From: Marinobacter sp. F4206
GTDB lineage: Bacteria; Pseudomonadota; Gammaproteobacteria; Pseudomonadales; Oleiphilaceae
Reading direction: 5' to 3'
DNA: 64,000 nucleotides
Assembly: GCF_019392195.1 (NCBI RefSeq)
Contig: NZ_JAHXKI010000003.1
Location: 186,001 to 250,000 of the forward strand
Below the pieces are notes generated by a model that was not told the DNA's origin, made no database searches, and saw only the letters and a program-made list of their open reading frames with translations. This document shows, piece after piece, positions 30,879 to 40,675 of the stretch (the stretch's first letter is position 1; every line of letters begins with the position of its first letter). Position numbers and translations under genes: made by a program.

Positions 30879-33056
30879 TTATGAGAACGAGGCGGCCTTG
30901 GCGGGTGCCTCGCCCAGGGTTCTGGAAATGTGTGCCGCCGGTCTGGCAGGGCCGTAGAAGAAGCCCTGAACCTGGTGGCAGCCCAGCTTTCGCAGGTATT
31001 CGAGCTGTTCGTCGGTTTCTACGCCTTCCGCAACGATCTCCAGTTTGAGCCCGTGGGCCATGGCAACGATGGCGTTCACGATACAGGCGCCGTCGTCGCC
31101 GCTGCGGATCGCTTTCACAAAGGACTGGTCGACCTTGAGGGTGTGAATAGGGAGTCGGTGCAGGTAGTTGAGGGAAGAGTAGCCGGTGCCGAAATCGTCG
31201 ATGGCGATGCGCACGCCCATGGACGCAAGTTCGCGCAACTTCTGGCTGATCTGCTCAAGGTCATTCATGATCACGTTTTCGGTAATCTCGATTTCCAGGT
31301 TACTCGCCGGAAACCGGTGGGCCCGTACCCGCTCGATGAGGGTTTCGACAAACCTGGGATGTTCGACCTGGACCGGCGACAGATTCACCGCCAGGCGCAG
31401 ATCCGGGTGTCCCGCGCGAATCCATCGACCAACATCCTGGCAGGCCTGATCGAGAACCCGTTCACTGAGCTGTCCAATCAGCCGGGTTTCCTCGGCCAGT
31501 GGCAGGAAATCCCGGGGGTAGAGCAGTCCGCGCTCAGGATGCTGCCAGCGGACGAGTGCCTCGAGCCCGACAATACGATTGCTGGTGGAGCAGACCTGGG
31601 GCTGATAGAACACGCGCAGTTCATCCCGCTCAAGCGCCAGGCGAAGATCCCGCTCCAGATTGAGACGGTTGGCAGAATCGATACTCATGCTCTCGGAAAA
31701 GAAACGGTAGCCGTCTTTGCCCCGGGCCTTGACGTGGTACATGGCAATGTCGGCATTCTGGATCAGCTGGTCCATGCTATCGCCAGCTTCGGGGAAGATC
31801 GAAATGCCAATACTGACACCCACGAACACTTCGTGGTCGCCGAGCTGGAAGGGCGCCCGAAGCGCCTTGATCAGCTTCTTGGCGATCTGTCTCGCATCCT
31901 CGGGGCTGTGGATGGATGGCAGCAGGAGCGTGAACTCATCACCGCCAAAGCGGGACAGGGTGTCACCTTTTCGGAGGCATTTTTCCAGGCGGTGGGTTAC
32001 AGCCTGCAGCAGGCGGTCGCCCATGGCATGCCCGAGGGTATCGTTCACGACCTTGAACCGGTCCAGGTCCAGGAACATCACGGCCAGTTTCTGGTCGCCA
32101 CGGCGGGCGTGAGTGATGGCAAGTTCCAGGCGGTCCTTGAACAGGGCCCGGTTGGGAAGTCGCGTCAGCAGATCGTGATAGGCCTGGAAATTGATGAACG
32201 CCTCGGCTTCCTTACGTTCGGTGACATCGCGGGCACTACCGTAATAGCGGGCAGTCTGGCCATTTCCTCCGCCATGGGTGGCATGGGAGTGTGGCCAGGT
32301 CTGGGGATCGATTGGAAACGCGGTGATCTCGAAATGCCGTGTAGCACGCCGGCTGCCCCGGGTCTTCAGTCGGACTTCCAGGGTCCTCGGATTGTCCGCG
32401 GTAATGTTGGGGCCATTCAGGGCGTACAGGCCCCGGGTGACATCCCGGTCGTCCAGAATATGGCGGAAGTGGTGCCCGCACAGTTCGGATGGCTGGTAGC
32501 CCAGCAGGCTTTCCACTTTGCTGTTTACAAAACAGAAGTGGCCGTCATCGTCGAGCATGAAGACGATGTCCGGTGAGCTGTTCACGATGTAGCGGTGCAA
32601 TGCCTCGGATTTTTCCAGGCGCAGTTGAATGTGCTCGTGGGCTTTGAGCAGGGACTGCTTGTTGGTCACGCTGGCAACGGTCGCCAGCAGTTCTTCCGGG
32701 TCAAACGGTTTCCGGATGTAGTCCAGCGCACCTCGGCGCAGGGCGCGACTGACGGCGCTGAACGAGCTTTCGCCACTGACCACGATGGCTCCACAGTCCG
32801 GCTGCACGTCGGCCAGATGGGCCATGACGTCGAAGCCGTCCACCTCCGGCATTCTGAGGTCAAGCAAGGCCAGGTCAAACGATTGCGAATCAACGAGCTC
32901 GCAGGCGCGGTTGCCGCCGTGGGCCTCGGTGACTTCATAGCCGTTCTCACGCAGTAGCGTGGCGAGTGTCTGCAGCAGGCGCGGTTCGTCGTCCACCACC
33001 AGAATGCGTGCCGTTAACCCTTTACTGAAATGCTGATCAGTGAGTTCAGGTGCCAT
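30879..33056 (-). CDS. Response regulator with PAS, GGDEF and EAL output
   Basis: A 725-residue cytoplasmic protein. A receiver domain comes first (ILVVDDEPRLL, phospho-acceptor Asp in LALLDLRMPE, Lys in YIRKPFDPEE), then a PAS domain, a GGDEF domain with the intact motif SRFGGDEF and an RKGD inhibitory site, and an EAL domain with all key residues (EALVRW, LAVNLSP, EITEN, IDDFGTGYSS, LKVD, VAEGVET). Both synthase and phosphodiesterase activity are therefore possible. It starts 24 bp after the HDOD-histidine kinase gene, which makes that kinase the natural phosphodonor. Confidence 0.93.
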   Translation of the reverse strand: MAPELTDQHFSKGLTARILVVDDEPRLLQTLATLLRENGYEVTEAHGGNRACELVDSQSFDLALLDLRMPEVDGFDVMAHLADVQPDCGAIVVSGESSFSAVSRALRRGALDYIRKPFDPEELLATVASVTNKQSLLKAHEHIQLRLEKSEALHRYIVNSSPDIVFMLDDDGHFCFVNSKVESLLGYQPSELCGHHFRHILDDRDVTRGLYALNGPNITADNPRTLEVRLKTRGSRRATRHFEITAFPIDPQTWPHSHATHGGGNGQTARYYGSARDVTERKEAEAFINFQAYHDLLTRLPNRALFKDRLELAITHARRGDQKLAVMFLDLDRFKVVNDTLGHAMGDRLLQAVTHRLEKCLRKGDTLSRFGGDEFTLLLPSIHSPEDARQIAKKLIKALRAPFQLGDHEVFVGVSIGISIFPEAGDSMDQLIQNADIAMYHVKARGKDGYRFFSESMSIDSANRLNLERDLRLALERDELRVFYQPQVCSTSNRIVGLEALVRWQHPERGLLYPRDFLPLAEETRLIGQLSERVLDQACQDVGRWIRAGHPDLRLAVNLSPVQVEHPRFVETLIERVRAHRFPASNLEIEITENVIMNDLEQISQKLRELASMGVRIAIDDFGTGYSSLNYLHRLPIHTLKVDQSFVKAIRSGDDGACIVNAIVAMAHGLKLEIVAEGVETDEQLEYLRKLGCHQVQGFFYGPARPAAHISRTLGEAPAKAASFS

Positions 33057-33080
33057 CGCTCTATGTCCGTCGTTTCTTCG

Positions 33081-35063
33081 TCAGTCGGCTTCGTTCTTTT
33101 TATGGCTGGCCGCCGGCAGCAAAATCCTGAAGGCTGTACCTTCCTGCCCCGTGCGACAAGCAATGATGCCCTCCATGTCATCAATAAGCTGCTTCACGAT
33201 ACTCAGGCCCAATCCGCTGTGGCCTTCCCCTTTTGTGGTTTTCACCGGCGTAAACAGAGAGCGTCGGATGTCGTCGGGGATTCCTGTCCCGGTATCCGTG
33301 ATCTCCAGTTCCACCCAGGTCCGGTTGTTCTGCCAGACCGGGGCTGATGTTCGGATTTCAACCTTGCCGCCCGGTTCAGGCAGGCTTTCCGCCGCATTGC
33401 GGACAAGATTGATGACAATCTGGCGAATGGGTGCTGCCCCTGTCGCCAGCATTGTCGGCTGTTTGCACATTACCACGCTGAGTTGACGTTTGCTGTCCGT
33501 GAACAGGCTGTCTTCCAGAATGCGTGACAGACTTTTCAGTTCGGCATTGAGTTCAATGCCTTCGTCATCCTCGACGGTGCTGGTGGTATGGCTCATCTGG
33601 AGCAGGAGGTTGCCGGCTCGATCGAGCTCATCCCGGATAACGTCGAGTTCCTGTTGAACGTCTGCATCATCAAGCCGGTTTCGGAGCTGGTAGATGTACT
33701 GGCGGATGATGGTCAGAGGGTTGCTGACTTCGTGGATCTGTCTGCGGACCAGTTCGCGCGCGACCTCTTGTTGGATGTCGTCTTGCTGGCCCCCGGCGTC
33801 GGAAATAGCTGGCCGGTCATTGAGGACCACTGACAATTGCCGGGTAAAGAGGGCGGCGAGCTCGGTCGTGGCGGTCGGGTCTTCGTTATCGGTACCCAGG
33901 GCAAACACGCCGGGGCAGTCGTTGCCGGTGACCACTGGCACAGCCAGCAGTGAGGGGGTGCGTAGCAGGGACAGGAGTTGGCGATCGAGAACGGTGGCCG
34001 AACGGTCCGCCAGGCTGGTTGGCTGACCCGAACGGAAGGCATCGGTAAGAACGCTGCCGCCAGGCTTGGCCGAGATGGCAAGCTCGGGAACGGTCCCGGT
34101 GGTACCGGACAGGAGCACAAGATTGTCGTCGCTGTGGCCAAAGCAAAGTGCTGGCAGTCCAGTAACCAGAGTCAGGCTGTTCACGGTTTCCGACAGAATG
34201 TCATCCATCGGGCCATGCAGGTTGGCAAGGTCAAGCGACTGATTTGCCATGGCTTGCCGGAGGATCGTCTGTTTCAGTTTTCGGGTGGCGTTGTCACCGT
34301 TGTACTCTTCATCCAGCGGGATGCCCAGGGAGGCCGCCATGCCTGAAACTTCATGCGAGATTCGACGATTAATTTCCCTGGTAAGCTCTTCGCTCAGTCC
34401 GAAAACTGTGGCTGCGGCGGCGATGCCGGCAGCATCGGACAGTGCCAGCCGCGTGGCGAGACTGATCAGTTTGACCAGATGCCCGGCGTCCCGGAGTTCG
34501 TTCGGGAGAGCCTGCTGGTAGCGCATGGCGTCGGCGGCCATCGGGCCGAGGCCCCAGGCCGTAACCAGCTCTGCGGCAATGTCGGACTGGTGGCTGACGA
34601 AGTACTGTTTCGCGTCGGGTGCGGGCGTCTTGATCGCGATCAACTCACCAATGTTGTGGAGCATGCCCAGCATGAAGGCTTCGTCGGGTTCGTGGTAGCG
34701 GGTCAGTGTCGCCAGGGCCCGGGCTGTCAGGGCTGTGGTCAGGGAGTGCCGCCAGAAATCCCGCAGCTGTTGCCATTCGTCGCCGCCCAGTTCGAACAAC
34801 AGTTGGCGCAGGGCGGCGGTCAATACCAGTGTATGGAAGCGACGTGTGCCGAGCCTGAGCAAGGCCTGGTCCACCGAGGTGATGCGTGTGGCCGGGCGAT
34901 AGAGTGCGGAATTGGCGAGGGCCAGTATCCGTGCGACAAGGGCCGTGTCCACGGACACGATTTCACTGATGGTTCGGTAGCTCTCATCCTGATGACAGGC
35001 CTCGAGTGCCCGCAGGGTAACCTCCGGGAGACTCGGTAACTGTAGGTCAGGAGCTAAATCCAT
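33081..35063 (-). CDS. HDOD domain-histidine kinase
   Basis: A 660-residue cytoplasmic protein with no membrane segment. Residues about 1-250 are an HDOD domain (LPSLPEVTLRALEACH, IVSVDTALVARILALAN, LLRLGTRRFHTLVL). A GAF-like region of about 150 residues follows (ALCFGHSDDNLVLL to GVFALGTDNEDP). The C-terminus is a histidine kinase: H-box HEVSNPLTIIRQYI, N-box INLVRNAAESL, G1 ITDTGTGIPDD and G2 GHSGLGLSIVKQLID. HDOD fused to a kinase is known but poorly studied. It is the first gene of an operon with the REC-PAS-GGDEF-EAL regulator and is divergent from a MinD/ParA-like gene. Confidence 0.88.
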   Translation of the reverse strand: MDLAPDLQLPSLPEVTLRALEACHQDESYRTISEIVSVDTALVARILALANSALYRPATRITSVDQALLRLGTRRFHTLVLTAALRQLLFELGGDEWQQLRDFWRHSLTTALTARALATLTRYHEPDEAFMLGMLHNIGELIAIKTPAPDAKQYFVSHQSDIAAELVTAWGLGPMAADAMRYQQALPNELRDAGHLVKLISLATRLALSDAAGIAAAATVFGLSEELTREINRRISHEVSGMAASLGIPLDEEYNGDNATRKLKQTILRQAMANQSLDLANLHGPMDDILSETVNSLTLVTGLPALCFGHSDDNLVLLSGTTGTVPELAISAKPGGSVLTDAFRSGQPTSLADRSATVLDRQLLSLLRTPSLLAVPVVTGNDCPGVFALGTDNEDPTATTELAALFTRQLSVVLNDRPAISDAGGQQDDIQQEVARELVRRQIHEVSNPLTIIRQYIYQLRNRLDDADVQQELDVIRDELDRAGNLLLQMSHTTSTVEDDEGIELNAELKSLSRILEDSLFTDSKRQLSVVMCKQPTMLATGAAPIRQIVINLVRNAAESLPEPGGKVEIRTSAPVWQNNRTWVELEITDTGTGIPDDIRRSLFTPVKTTKGEGHSGLGLSIVKQLIDDMEGIIACRTGQEGTAFRILLPAASHKKNEAD

Positions 35064-35286
35064 AGAGCTTACCTGTCGCGCCTAATTCAATGTCATGTTG
35101 TAGAAAATTCACGCATGACGGAGAGTTCATTGTTGTTGTTGCGTTGGAGCTTAGACAATAATCCGTCGTTATTAAATACTTATTGATGTATTTTTAAGCA
35201 GTATATTATCTGACTTGTGATATGTGTAGAATTTTTACAGGTTGTAGTGACTGACTCCTTACAATCAGGGACATGGAATTCCGGTC

Positions 35287-36588
35287 ATGACCGTTAGAGA
35301 GCCTGATAAGCACAATTCAAACCAACCTCGAACGATCGCCATTACCGGCGGTAAGGGCGGGGTCGGTAAAACGTCGGTTGCTCTCAACCTGGCGCTCACG
35401 TTGGCACGTCAGGATAAGCGGGTTTTGTTACTGGATGGCGACACCGATCTTGCCAACGTCAGCATCATGGTCGGCCTCTATCCGGAGAAAACCATGGCCA
35501 ACGTGATTGCGGGCCAGTGCCGCCTGCAGGACACCCTGCTTGAAACGGACTATGGCCTGCACATTGTCCCTGGCGCGTCCGGCGTGCAGGAGTGCATGGA
35601 CATGAGTCCGTCCGACAGTCTGCGTATCCTGAGGGCGCTTTCCCAGTTGGAGAGCCAGTACGACTACGTGATAACGGATACCGCGGCCGGGCTCCAGGCA
35701 CCGAGCCTACACATGATTGCGGCGGCGGAACTGGCCTGCATTATCGTGACCCCGGATCCGGCCTCGTTGACCGACGCCTTTTCGCTCATCAAGGTCATTC
35801 GGCGTCGGGGCTACAAGCGGGTTCCGAGCGTCCTCGTAAACATGGCCCAGGGCGCCAGCCAGGCCCGATCCGTGTTCCAGCGCCTGGATTCGGCCGCCCA
35901 GCGCCACCTCAATCTGACCCTTCACTACATGGGCGGTATCTGGAGAGACGAAACTCTGCGGCAGTCGGTGCTTAATCAGAAACCGGTTGCTCTGCTGCCG
36001 GTAGCCGACCCTTCCTGTCGCCAGTTCCATACTCTTGCAGACATGCTCAATGTGCGCCTATCCCAGGTGCCCCCGAGGAAGACCGGCATTGCCGCTTATT
36101 GGCATCATGTTTCGCGCCAGCAGGTGGAAAACAAACCGGCCCAGATCCGATCGGTGGCGCCGGTCAGTCCGCGTGAGCGCTGCTTGCAGGCGGTCGGTGA
36201 GCTTGAAGACACATTGGTGCAAACGCCGGACAATGCGATGCTGCGTTATGAGGCATTTACCCGTCTTTTTGCACTTCTGGGGAGCACGCCGGACAGTGAC
36301 ACGATTGAGATTATCCAGACCGGGCTTGGCTCCCTCGAATGGGAAAAACTGAGTGACGAGAGAAAGTGTCACCTGGCCATGCATCTCAGACATCTGGCCG
36401 ATCAGATCGCTCCGGAACAAGGCCCCGAGGCAGCTACCGCACCGGCAGAGTCAGAACTGACGGATGCCGTCTATGATCGTGTCAGCTTCGGTGAGCAGGA
36501 TCGCCTGGTACGGGCGCTCAGGGAGCAGCCTGCGGAAATTTCACTGGACCAGCTGCTGCGCTCCCTGGCGGGCAACGACGATAAATGA
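35287..36588 (+). CDS. MinD/ParA-family ATPase with long C-terminal extension
   Basis: A 433-residue P-loop ATPase. The deviant Walker A GGKGGVGKTSVALNL, the switch I Asp in LLLDGDTDLANV and the DYVITDTAAGL motif place it in the MinD/ParA/FlhG group; the sequence after that (LACIIVTPDPASLTDAFSLIKVI) is FlhG/FleN-like. It lacks the N-terminal DQAxxLR peptide by which FlhG stimulates FlhF, and carries about 160 extra residues at the C-terminus (from about 270), partly charged, ending in a leucine-rich helix region. No flagellar gene lies near. It is divergent from the HDOD kinase operon across a 223-bp AT-rich gap, so a shared signalling or positioning role is a reasonable guess. Confidence 0.82.
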   Translation: MTVREPDKHNSNQPRTIAITGGKGGVGKTSVALNLALTLARQDKRVLLLDGDTDLANVSIMVGLYPEKTMANVIAGQCRLQDTLLETDYGLHIVPGASGVQECMDMSPSDSLRILRALSQLESQYDYVITDTAAGLQAPSLHMIAAAELACIIVTPDPASLTDAFSLIKVIRRRGYKRVPSVLVNMAQGASQARSVFQRLDSAAQRHLNLTLHYMGGIWRDETLRQSVLNQKPVALLPVADPSCRQFHTLADMLNVRLSQVPPRKTGIAAYWHHVSRQQVENKPAQIRSVAPVSPRERCLQAVGELEDTLVQTPDNAMLRYEAFTRLFALLGSTPDSDTIEIIQTGLGSLEWEKLSDERKCHLAMHLRHLADQIAPEQGPEAATAPAESELTDAVYDRVSFGEQDRLVRALREQPAEISLDQLLRSLAGNDDK

Positions 36589-36723
36589 GCCCGAGTCTTC
36601 GCTAAAAACCTGCCCTGTTTACCGTCATTTTATTAGCGCTTTTTGTATCGTAAGTTTGCTGTGTGTCACCACACTGTCACGAATAGTGTGCAAATATTAA
36701 TCATTGGTTTCGCTGGTGGCCCA

Positions 36724-36729
36724 TATAAT
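36724..36729 (+). promoter_or_regulatory. Probable -10 box of the farA promoter
   Basis: A perfect TATAAT lies 98 bp upstream of the farA ATG in a 238-bp gene-free gap. No strong -35 box is present at the right spacing. A gtgtg-tcac-cacac inverted repeat at 36661-36674, about 50 bp further upstream, could be an activator site. Confidence 0.35.
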
Positions 36730-36826
36730 GCAACGGCTTTGCTGTGAATGATTCACAAGCACGTTTTCCCCACCGGCAAGGTGTTCGACCGGTCATCGTT
36801 TAGAATGTTGAGAAGGAGTTCCACCA

Positions 36827-38365
36827 ATGGCAACACAGCAGTTGAAAACCGGAGAGTCGTCGTCGAAAGTTCTCGAACAGCTCCGAGGCAAACATGTCCT
36901 GATCACCGGCACGACCGGATTCCTGGGCAAGGTTGTACTTGAAAAACTGATCCGGGCGGTTCCGGATATTGGCGGAATTCATCTGTTGGTTCGGGGGAAC
37001 AAGCGACACCCTGACGCCAGGGGGCGCTTTCTCGATGAAATCGCAACGTCTTCGGTTTTTGAGCGACTGCGGCACGACGACAATGAAGCCTTCGAAAATT
37101 TCGTGGAAGAGCGGATTCACTGTGTGACTGGCGAAGTGACCGAGCCGTTGTTCGGCCTGTCCCGGGATCAGTTCGGTAAACTGGCCAGTGGTATTGATGT
37201 CGTAATCAACTCTGCGGCCAGTGTGAATTTCCGGGAGGAGCTGGACAAGGCGTTGGCCATCAACACCCGCTGCCTCGACAACGTTGCCGAGCTGGCGCGC
37301 CAGAACAGCGAGCTGTCCGTTATTCAGGTTTCTACCTGTTACGTCAACGGCATGAACTCTGGCCAGGTTACGGAATCCGTGATTAAGCCGGCCGGTGAGG
37401 CCATTCCCCGCAGCTCAGAAGGTTACTACGAGATTGATGAGCTGGTCCGCCTGCTGGAAGACAAGATCGCCGATGTTCGTTCCCGTTATTCCGGCAAGAT
37501 GCTGGAGAAGAAGCTGGTGGATCTTGGCATTCGGGAAGCCAACCGTTACGGCTGGAGCGATACCTACACTTTCACCAAGTGGCTGGGTGAGCAGTTACTG
37601 ATGAAAGCCCTTTCCGGTCGGTCTCTGACGATTGTTCGTCCGTCCATTATAGAGAGTGCGCTGGAAGAACCGGCGCCGGGCTGGATTGAAGGCGTAAAAG
37701 TTGCCGATGCCATCATCCTTGCCTATGCCCGCGAAAAGGTGACCCTGTTCCCGGGCAAACGCTCCGGGATCATTGATGTTATTCCGGTGGATCTGGTGGC
37801 CAATGCCATTATTCTGTCCCTCGCCGAGGCACTGGCCGAGCCAGTGGGACAGCGTATCTACCAGTGCTGCAGCGGCAGTTCGAACCCGATTTCCCTTGGT
37901 GAGTTCATTGATCACCTGATGGTTGAGGCCAAGGCCAGCTACGCGGAATACGACCAGCTGTTCTATCGCCAGCCGACCAAACCGTTTGTGGCGGTGAATC
38001 GGAAGCTGTTTGACACCGTGGTTGGTGGAGTCCGTATCCCGCTCAGCATCACTGGCCGGGTCCTGAAAATGCTCGGGCACAGTCGCGAACTGAAAGCCCT
38101 GAGGAATCTCGATACCACCCGATCACTGGCCACCATTTTTGGTTTTTACACCGCGCCGGACTACATCTTCCGCAACGATGAGCTGTTGTCCTTGTCGTCC
38201 CGGATGGGTGATGTCGACAGTGGGTTGTTTCCGGTCGATGCCCGCCAGATCGACTGGAGCGTTTACCTGCGCAAGATTCATCTGGCCGGTCTGAACCGCT
38301 ATGCCCTCAAGGAGCGCAAGCTCTATAGCCTGCGTTCGGCGAAGGCCCGCAAACAAGCTGCATAA
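36827..38365 (+). CDS. farA: Fatty acyl-CoA reductase (alcohol-forming), wax ester pathway
   Basis: This enzyme reduces long-chain fatty acyl-CoA/ACP through the aldehyde to fatty alcohol with NADPH, feeding wax ester synthesis. The 512-residue length and sequence fit the Marinobacter FarA type. An N-terminal Rossmann domain shows ITGTTGFLGKVVLEK; the active-site Tyr and Lys are in YTFTKWLGEQ (near residue 250); VRPSIIESALEEPAPGW is the typical block after them; a C-terminal 'sterile' domain follows (about residues 370-490). The ATG has a strong aaggag site. No wax ester synthase gene is in the window, so the pathway is split across the genome. Confidence 0.93.
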   Translation: MATQQLKTGESSSKVLEQLRGKHVLITGTTGFLGKVVLEKLIRAVPDIGGIHLLVRGNKRHPDARGRFLDEIATSSVFERLRHDDNEAFENFVEERIHCVTGEVTEPLFGLSRDQFGKLASGIDVVINSAASVNFREELDKALAINTRCLDNVAELARQNSELSVIQVSTCYVNGMNSGQVTESVIKPAGEAIPRSSEGYYEIDELVRLLEDKIADVRSRYSGKMLEKKLVDLGIREANRYGWSDTYTFTKWLGEQLLMKALSGRSLTIVRPSIIESALEEPAPGWIEGVKVADAIILAYAREKVTLFPGKRSGIIDVIPVDLVANAIILSLAEALAEPVGQRIYQCCSGSSNPISLGEFIDHLMVEAKASYAEYDQLFYRQPTKPFVAVNRKLFDTVVGGVRIPLSITGRVLKMLGHSRELKALRNLDTTRSLATIFGFYTAPDYIFRNDELLSLSSRMGDVDSGLFPVDARQIDWSVYLRKIHLAGLNRYALKERKLYSLRSAKARKQAA

Positions 38366-38376
38366 GCCAGACCTGT

Positions 38377-38403
38377 GAGGCCCGGTCCCCTGGATCGGGC
38401 CTC
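38377..38403 (+). terminator. Terminator-like hairpin after farA
   Basis: A 12-bp stem (one G-T pair) with a 3-nt loop starts 11 bases after the farA stop. The T run after it is poor (ctccttgg), so termination strength is uncertain. Confidence 0.5.
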
Positions 38404-38545
38404 CTTGGTAGTGTTCCTCTGTTTTCTCTGCCCCGGTTGCGAACAGGCCCTTTCGGTCTATCCTTAAAAAAGCTTCTCATCTGATGCAATTAGCTGTTGA
38501 TTGCTCGCAGGTTGCCGAATGGTTTCGGCTAAAAGTTCAGTCACA

Positions 38546-38562
38546 TTAGGACGTTAGTCTAA
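38546..38562. promoter_or_regulatory. Imperfect palindrome upstream of acs
   Basis: The sequence ttaggacgttagtctaa, about 125 bp before the acs ATG, has TTAG...CTAA dyad symmetry. It lies in the 320-bp gene-free gap (38366-38685), which otherwise holds the farA hairpin and AT-rich sequence. It could be an operator for the LuxR-type regulator encoded after acs; this is a guess. Confidence 0.3.
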
Positions 38563-38685
38563 TTCATTGTTCAGTCGCACACATGTTGAACTACAGCTAT
38601 CCGTCTTAAAGGCCAACAAAGGCCTCATCGATCTGTATTCCAAAAACCGACAATGACAACAGACTCTGACTAAAGGGGGAGCACA

Positions 38686-40635
38686 ATGACTGATAAACAG
38701 GTTTATCCGGTTAGTCCGGACGTGGCCAAACGGGCCTTGCTAAACCGAGAACAATACGACGACATGTATCGTCAGTCAGTCGAGGACCCGGATACGTTCT
38801 GGGGTGAGCACGGCAAACGCCTGGAATGGATCAAACCGTACAGCAAGGTTAAAAACACCACCTACGACTACGACAACCTCTCCATCAAATGGTTTGAAGA
38901 CGGCGAGCTCAATGCGTCCGCGAACTGTCTTGATCGCCATCTGGCCGACAAGGGCGATCAGACCGCTATCATCTTTGAAGGCGACGATCCGGCCGACTCC
39001 CGTCACGTGACCTATCGTGAACTGCACGAGGAAACCAGCAAGTTTGCCAACGTGCTGAAAGGTCTGGGCGTCAAGAAAGGTGACGTCGTCACCATCTACA
39101 TGCCCATGATCGTTGAGACCGCTGTGGCCATGCTGGCTTGTGCCCGCATTGGCGCGATTCACTCGGTGGTATTCGGTGGTTTCTCTCCGGAGGCCCTGGG
39201 CGCCCGGATTGTTAATGGTAAATCCCGGTATGTGATCACCGCCGATGAGGGGATTCGTGGCGGTCGCAAGATTCCGCTCAAGAAGAACGTGGATGCGGCC
39301 CTGAAGAACGAAGATGCAGCGGGTGTTGCAAAAGTGGTTGTCGTGACCCGCACCGGAAACAAGGACGTGCCCTGGAACGACGGTCGTGATGAGCGTTACG
39401 AGGACCTGATGCAGTCTGCGTCCGCAGATTGCCCGCCGGAGCCCATGAACGCCGAGGACCCGCTGTTCATGCTGTACACCTCCGGCTCAACCGGCGCTCC
39501 GAAGGGGGTCCTGCACACCACTGGCGGTTACATGGTCTACGCCTCGATGACCCATGAGTATGTGTTCGACTACCATGACGGCGACGTATACTGGTGCACG
39601 GCAGACTTCGGCTGGGTGACGGGGCACAGCTACATTCTTTACGGACCGCTCTGCAACGGCGCAATCACCGTGCTTTTCGAGGGCGTGCCAAACTACCCGG
39701 ACAGCTCCCGGATGGGGCAGGTGGTCGACAAGCACAAGGTCAACATCCTGTATACTGCGCCGACCGCAATCCGTGCATTGATGGCAGAAGGCGCCTCCTG
39801 CATGGATGGCACCACCCGCGACAGCTTGCGGCTGCTGGGCTCAGTGGGTGAGCCGATCAACCCGGAAGCGTGGGAGTGGTTCCACCGGGTCATTGGTAAC
39901 AGCAAGTGCCCGATCGTGGATACCTGGTGGCAGACCGAGACCGGTGGCATTCTGATCTCGCCGCTTCCCGGTGCGATAGATCTCAAGCCTGGCTCGGCAA
40001 CAGTGCCATTCTTCGGTGTCAAACCGGCGCTGGTTGATAACGATGGCAACATCCTGGAGGGCAAGACCGAGGGTAATCTCGTTATCCTGGACAGCTGGCC
40101 GGGCCAGATGCGCACCATTTACGGCGACCATGAGCGTTTCAAGCAGACCTACTTCAGCACCTACAAAGGACGCTACTTCACCGGCGACGGCGCCCGTCGT
40201 GATGAAGACGGTTACTACTGGATTACCGGTCGTGTTGATGACGTTCTGAACGTCTCCGGTCACCGCCTGGGTACTGCCGAGGTGGAGAGTGCCCTGGTGG
40301 CCCACGACAAGGTCGCTGAGGCCGCTGTGGTCGGTTATCCCCATGAGATCAAGGGGCAGGGCATCTATGTCTATGTCACCCTGGTGCAGGGTGAGGAGCC
40401 GTCTGACGAGCTGAAGAAAGAGCTGGTACAGTGGGTGCGCAAGGAGATTGGTCCGATTGCCTCGCCGGATGTGATCCAGTGGGCACCGGGACTGCCAAAG
40501 ACCCGGTCGGGCAAGATTATGCGCCGGATTTTGCGTAAAATCGCTGCCAACGAACACGACCAGCTGGGAGATACCTCCACTCTGGCCGATCCGGGTGTGG
40601 TCGATGAACTGATCAGCAGTCGTGAATTCAAGTAA
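38686..40635 (+). CDS. acs: Acetyl-CoA synthetase
   Basis: Acs makes acetyl-CoA from acetate, ATP and CoA. The 649-residue length matches the family (E. coli 652). The AMP-binding P-loop [12 protein letters not shown], the acetate-pocket region [11 protein letters not shown], the hinge area [20 protein letters not shown] and the C-terminal [15 protein letters not shown], whose Lys is the site of regulatory acetylation, are all intact. A strong gggag site precedes the ATG. A LuxR-family response regulator gene follows after 40 bp, suggesting local control of acetate use. Confidence 0.97.
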   Translation: MTDKQVYPVSPDVAKRALLNREQYDDMYRQSVEDPDTFWGEHGKRLEWIKPYSKVKNTTYDYDNLSIKWFEDGELNASANCLDRHLADKGDQTAIIFEGDDPADSRHVTYRELHEETSKFANVLKGLGVKKGDVVTIYMPMIVETAVAMLACARIGAIHSVVFGGFSPEALGARIVNGKSRYVITADEGIRGGRKIPLKKNVDAALKNEDAAGVAKVVVVTRTGNKDVPWNDGRDERYEDLMQSASADCPPEPMNAEDPLFMLYTSGSTGAPKGVLHTTGGYMVYASMTHEYVFDYHDGDVYWCTADFGWVTGHSYILYGPLCNGAITVLFEGVPNYPDSSRMGQVVDKHKVNILYTAPTAIRALMAEGASCMDGTTRDSLRLLGSVGEPINPEAWEWFHRVIGNSKCPIVDTWWQTETGGILISPLPGAIDLKPGSATVPFFGVKPALVDNDGNILEGKTEGNLVILDSWPGQMRTIYGDHERFKQTYFSTYKGRYFTGDGARRDEDGYYWITGRVDDVLNVSGHRLGTAEVESALVAHDKVAEAAVVGYPHEIKGQGIYVYVTLVQGEEPSDELKKELVQWVRKEIGPIASPDVIQWAPGLPKTRSGKIMRRILRKIAANEHDQLGDTSTLADPGVVDELISSREFK

Positions 40636-40675
40636 GGTCTGAGTACCCAACGTCAACCTGTGAGGAATCTGTTGA

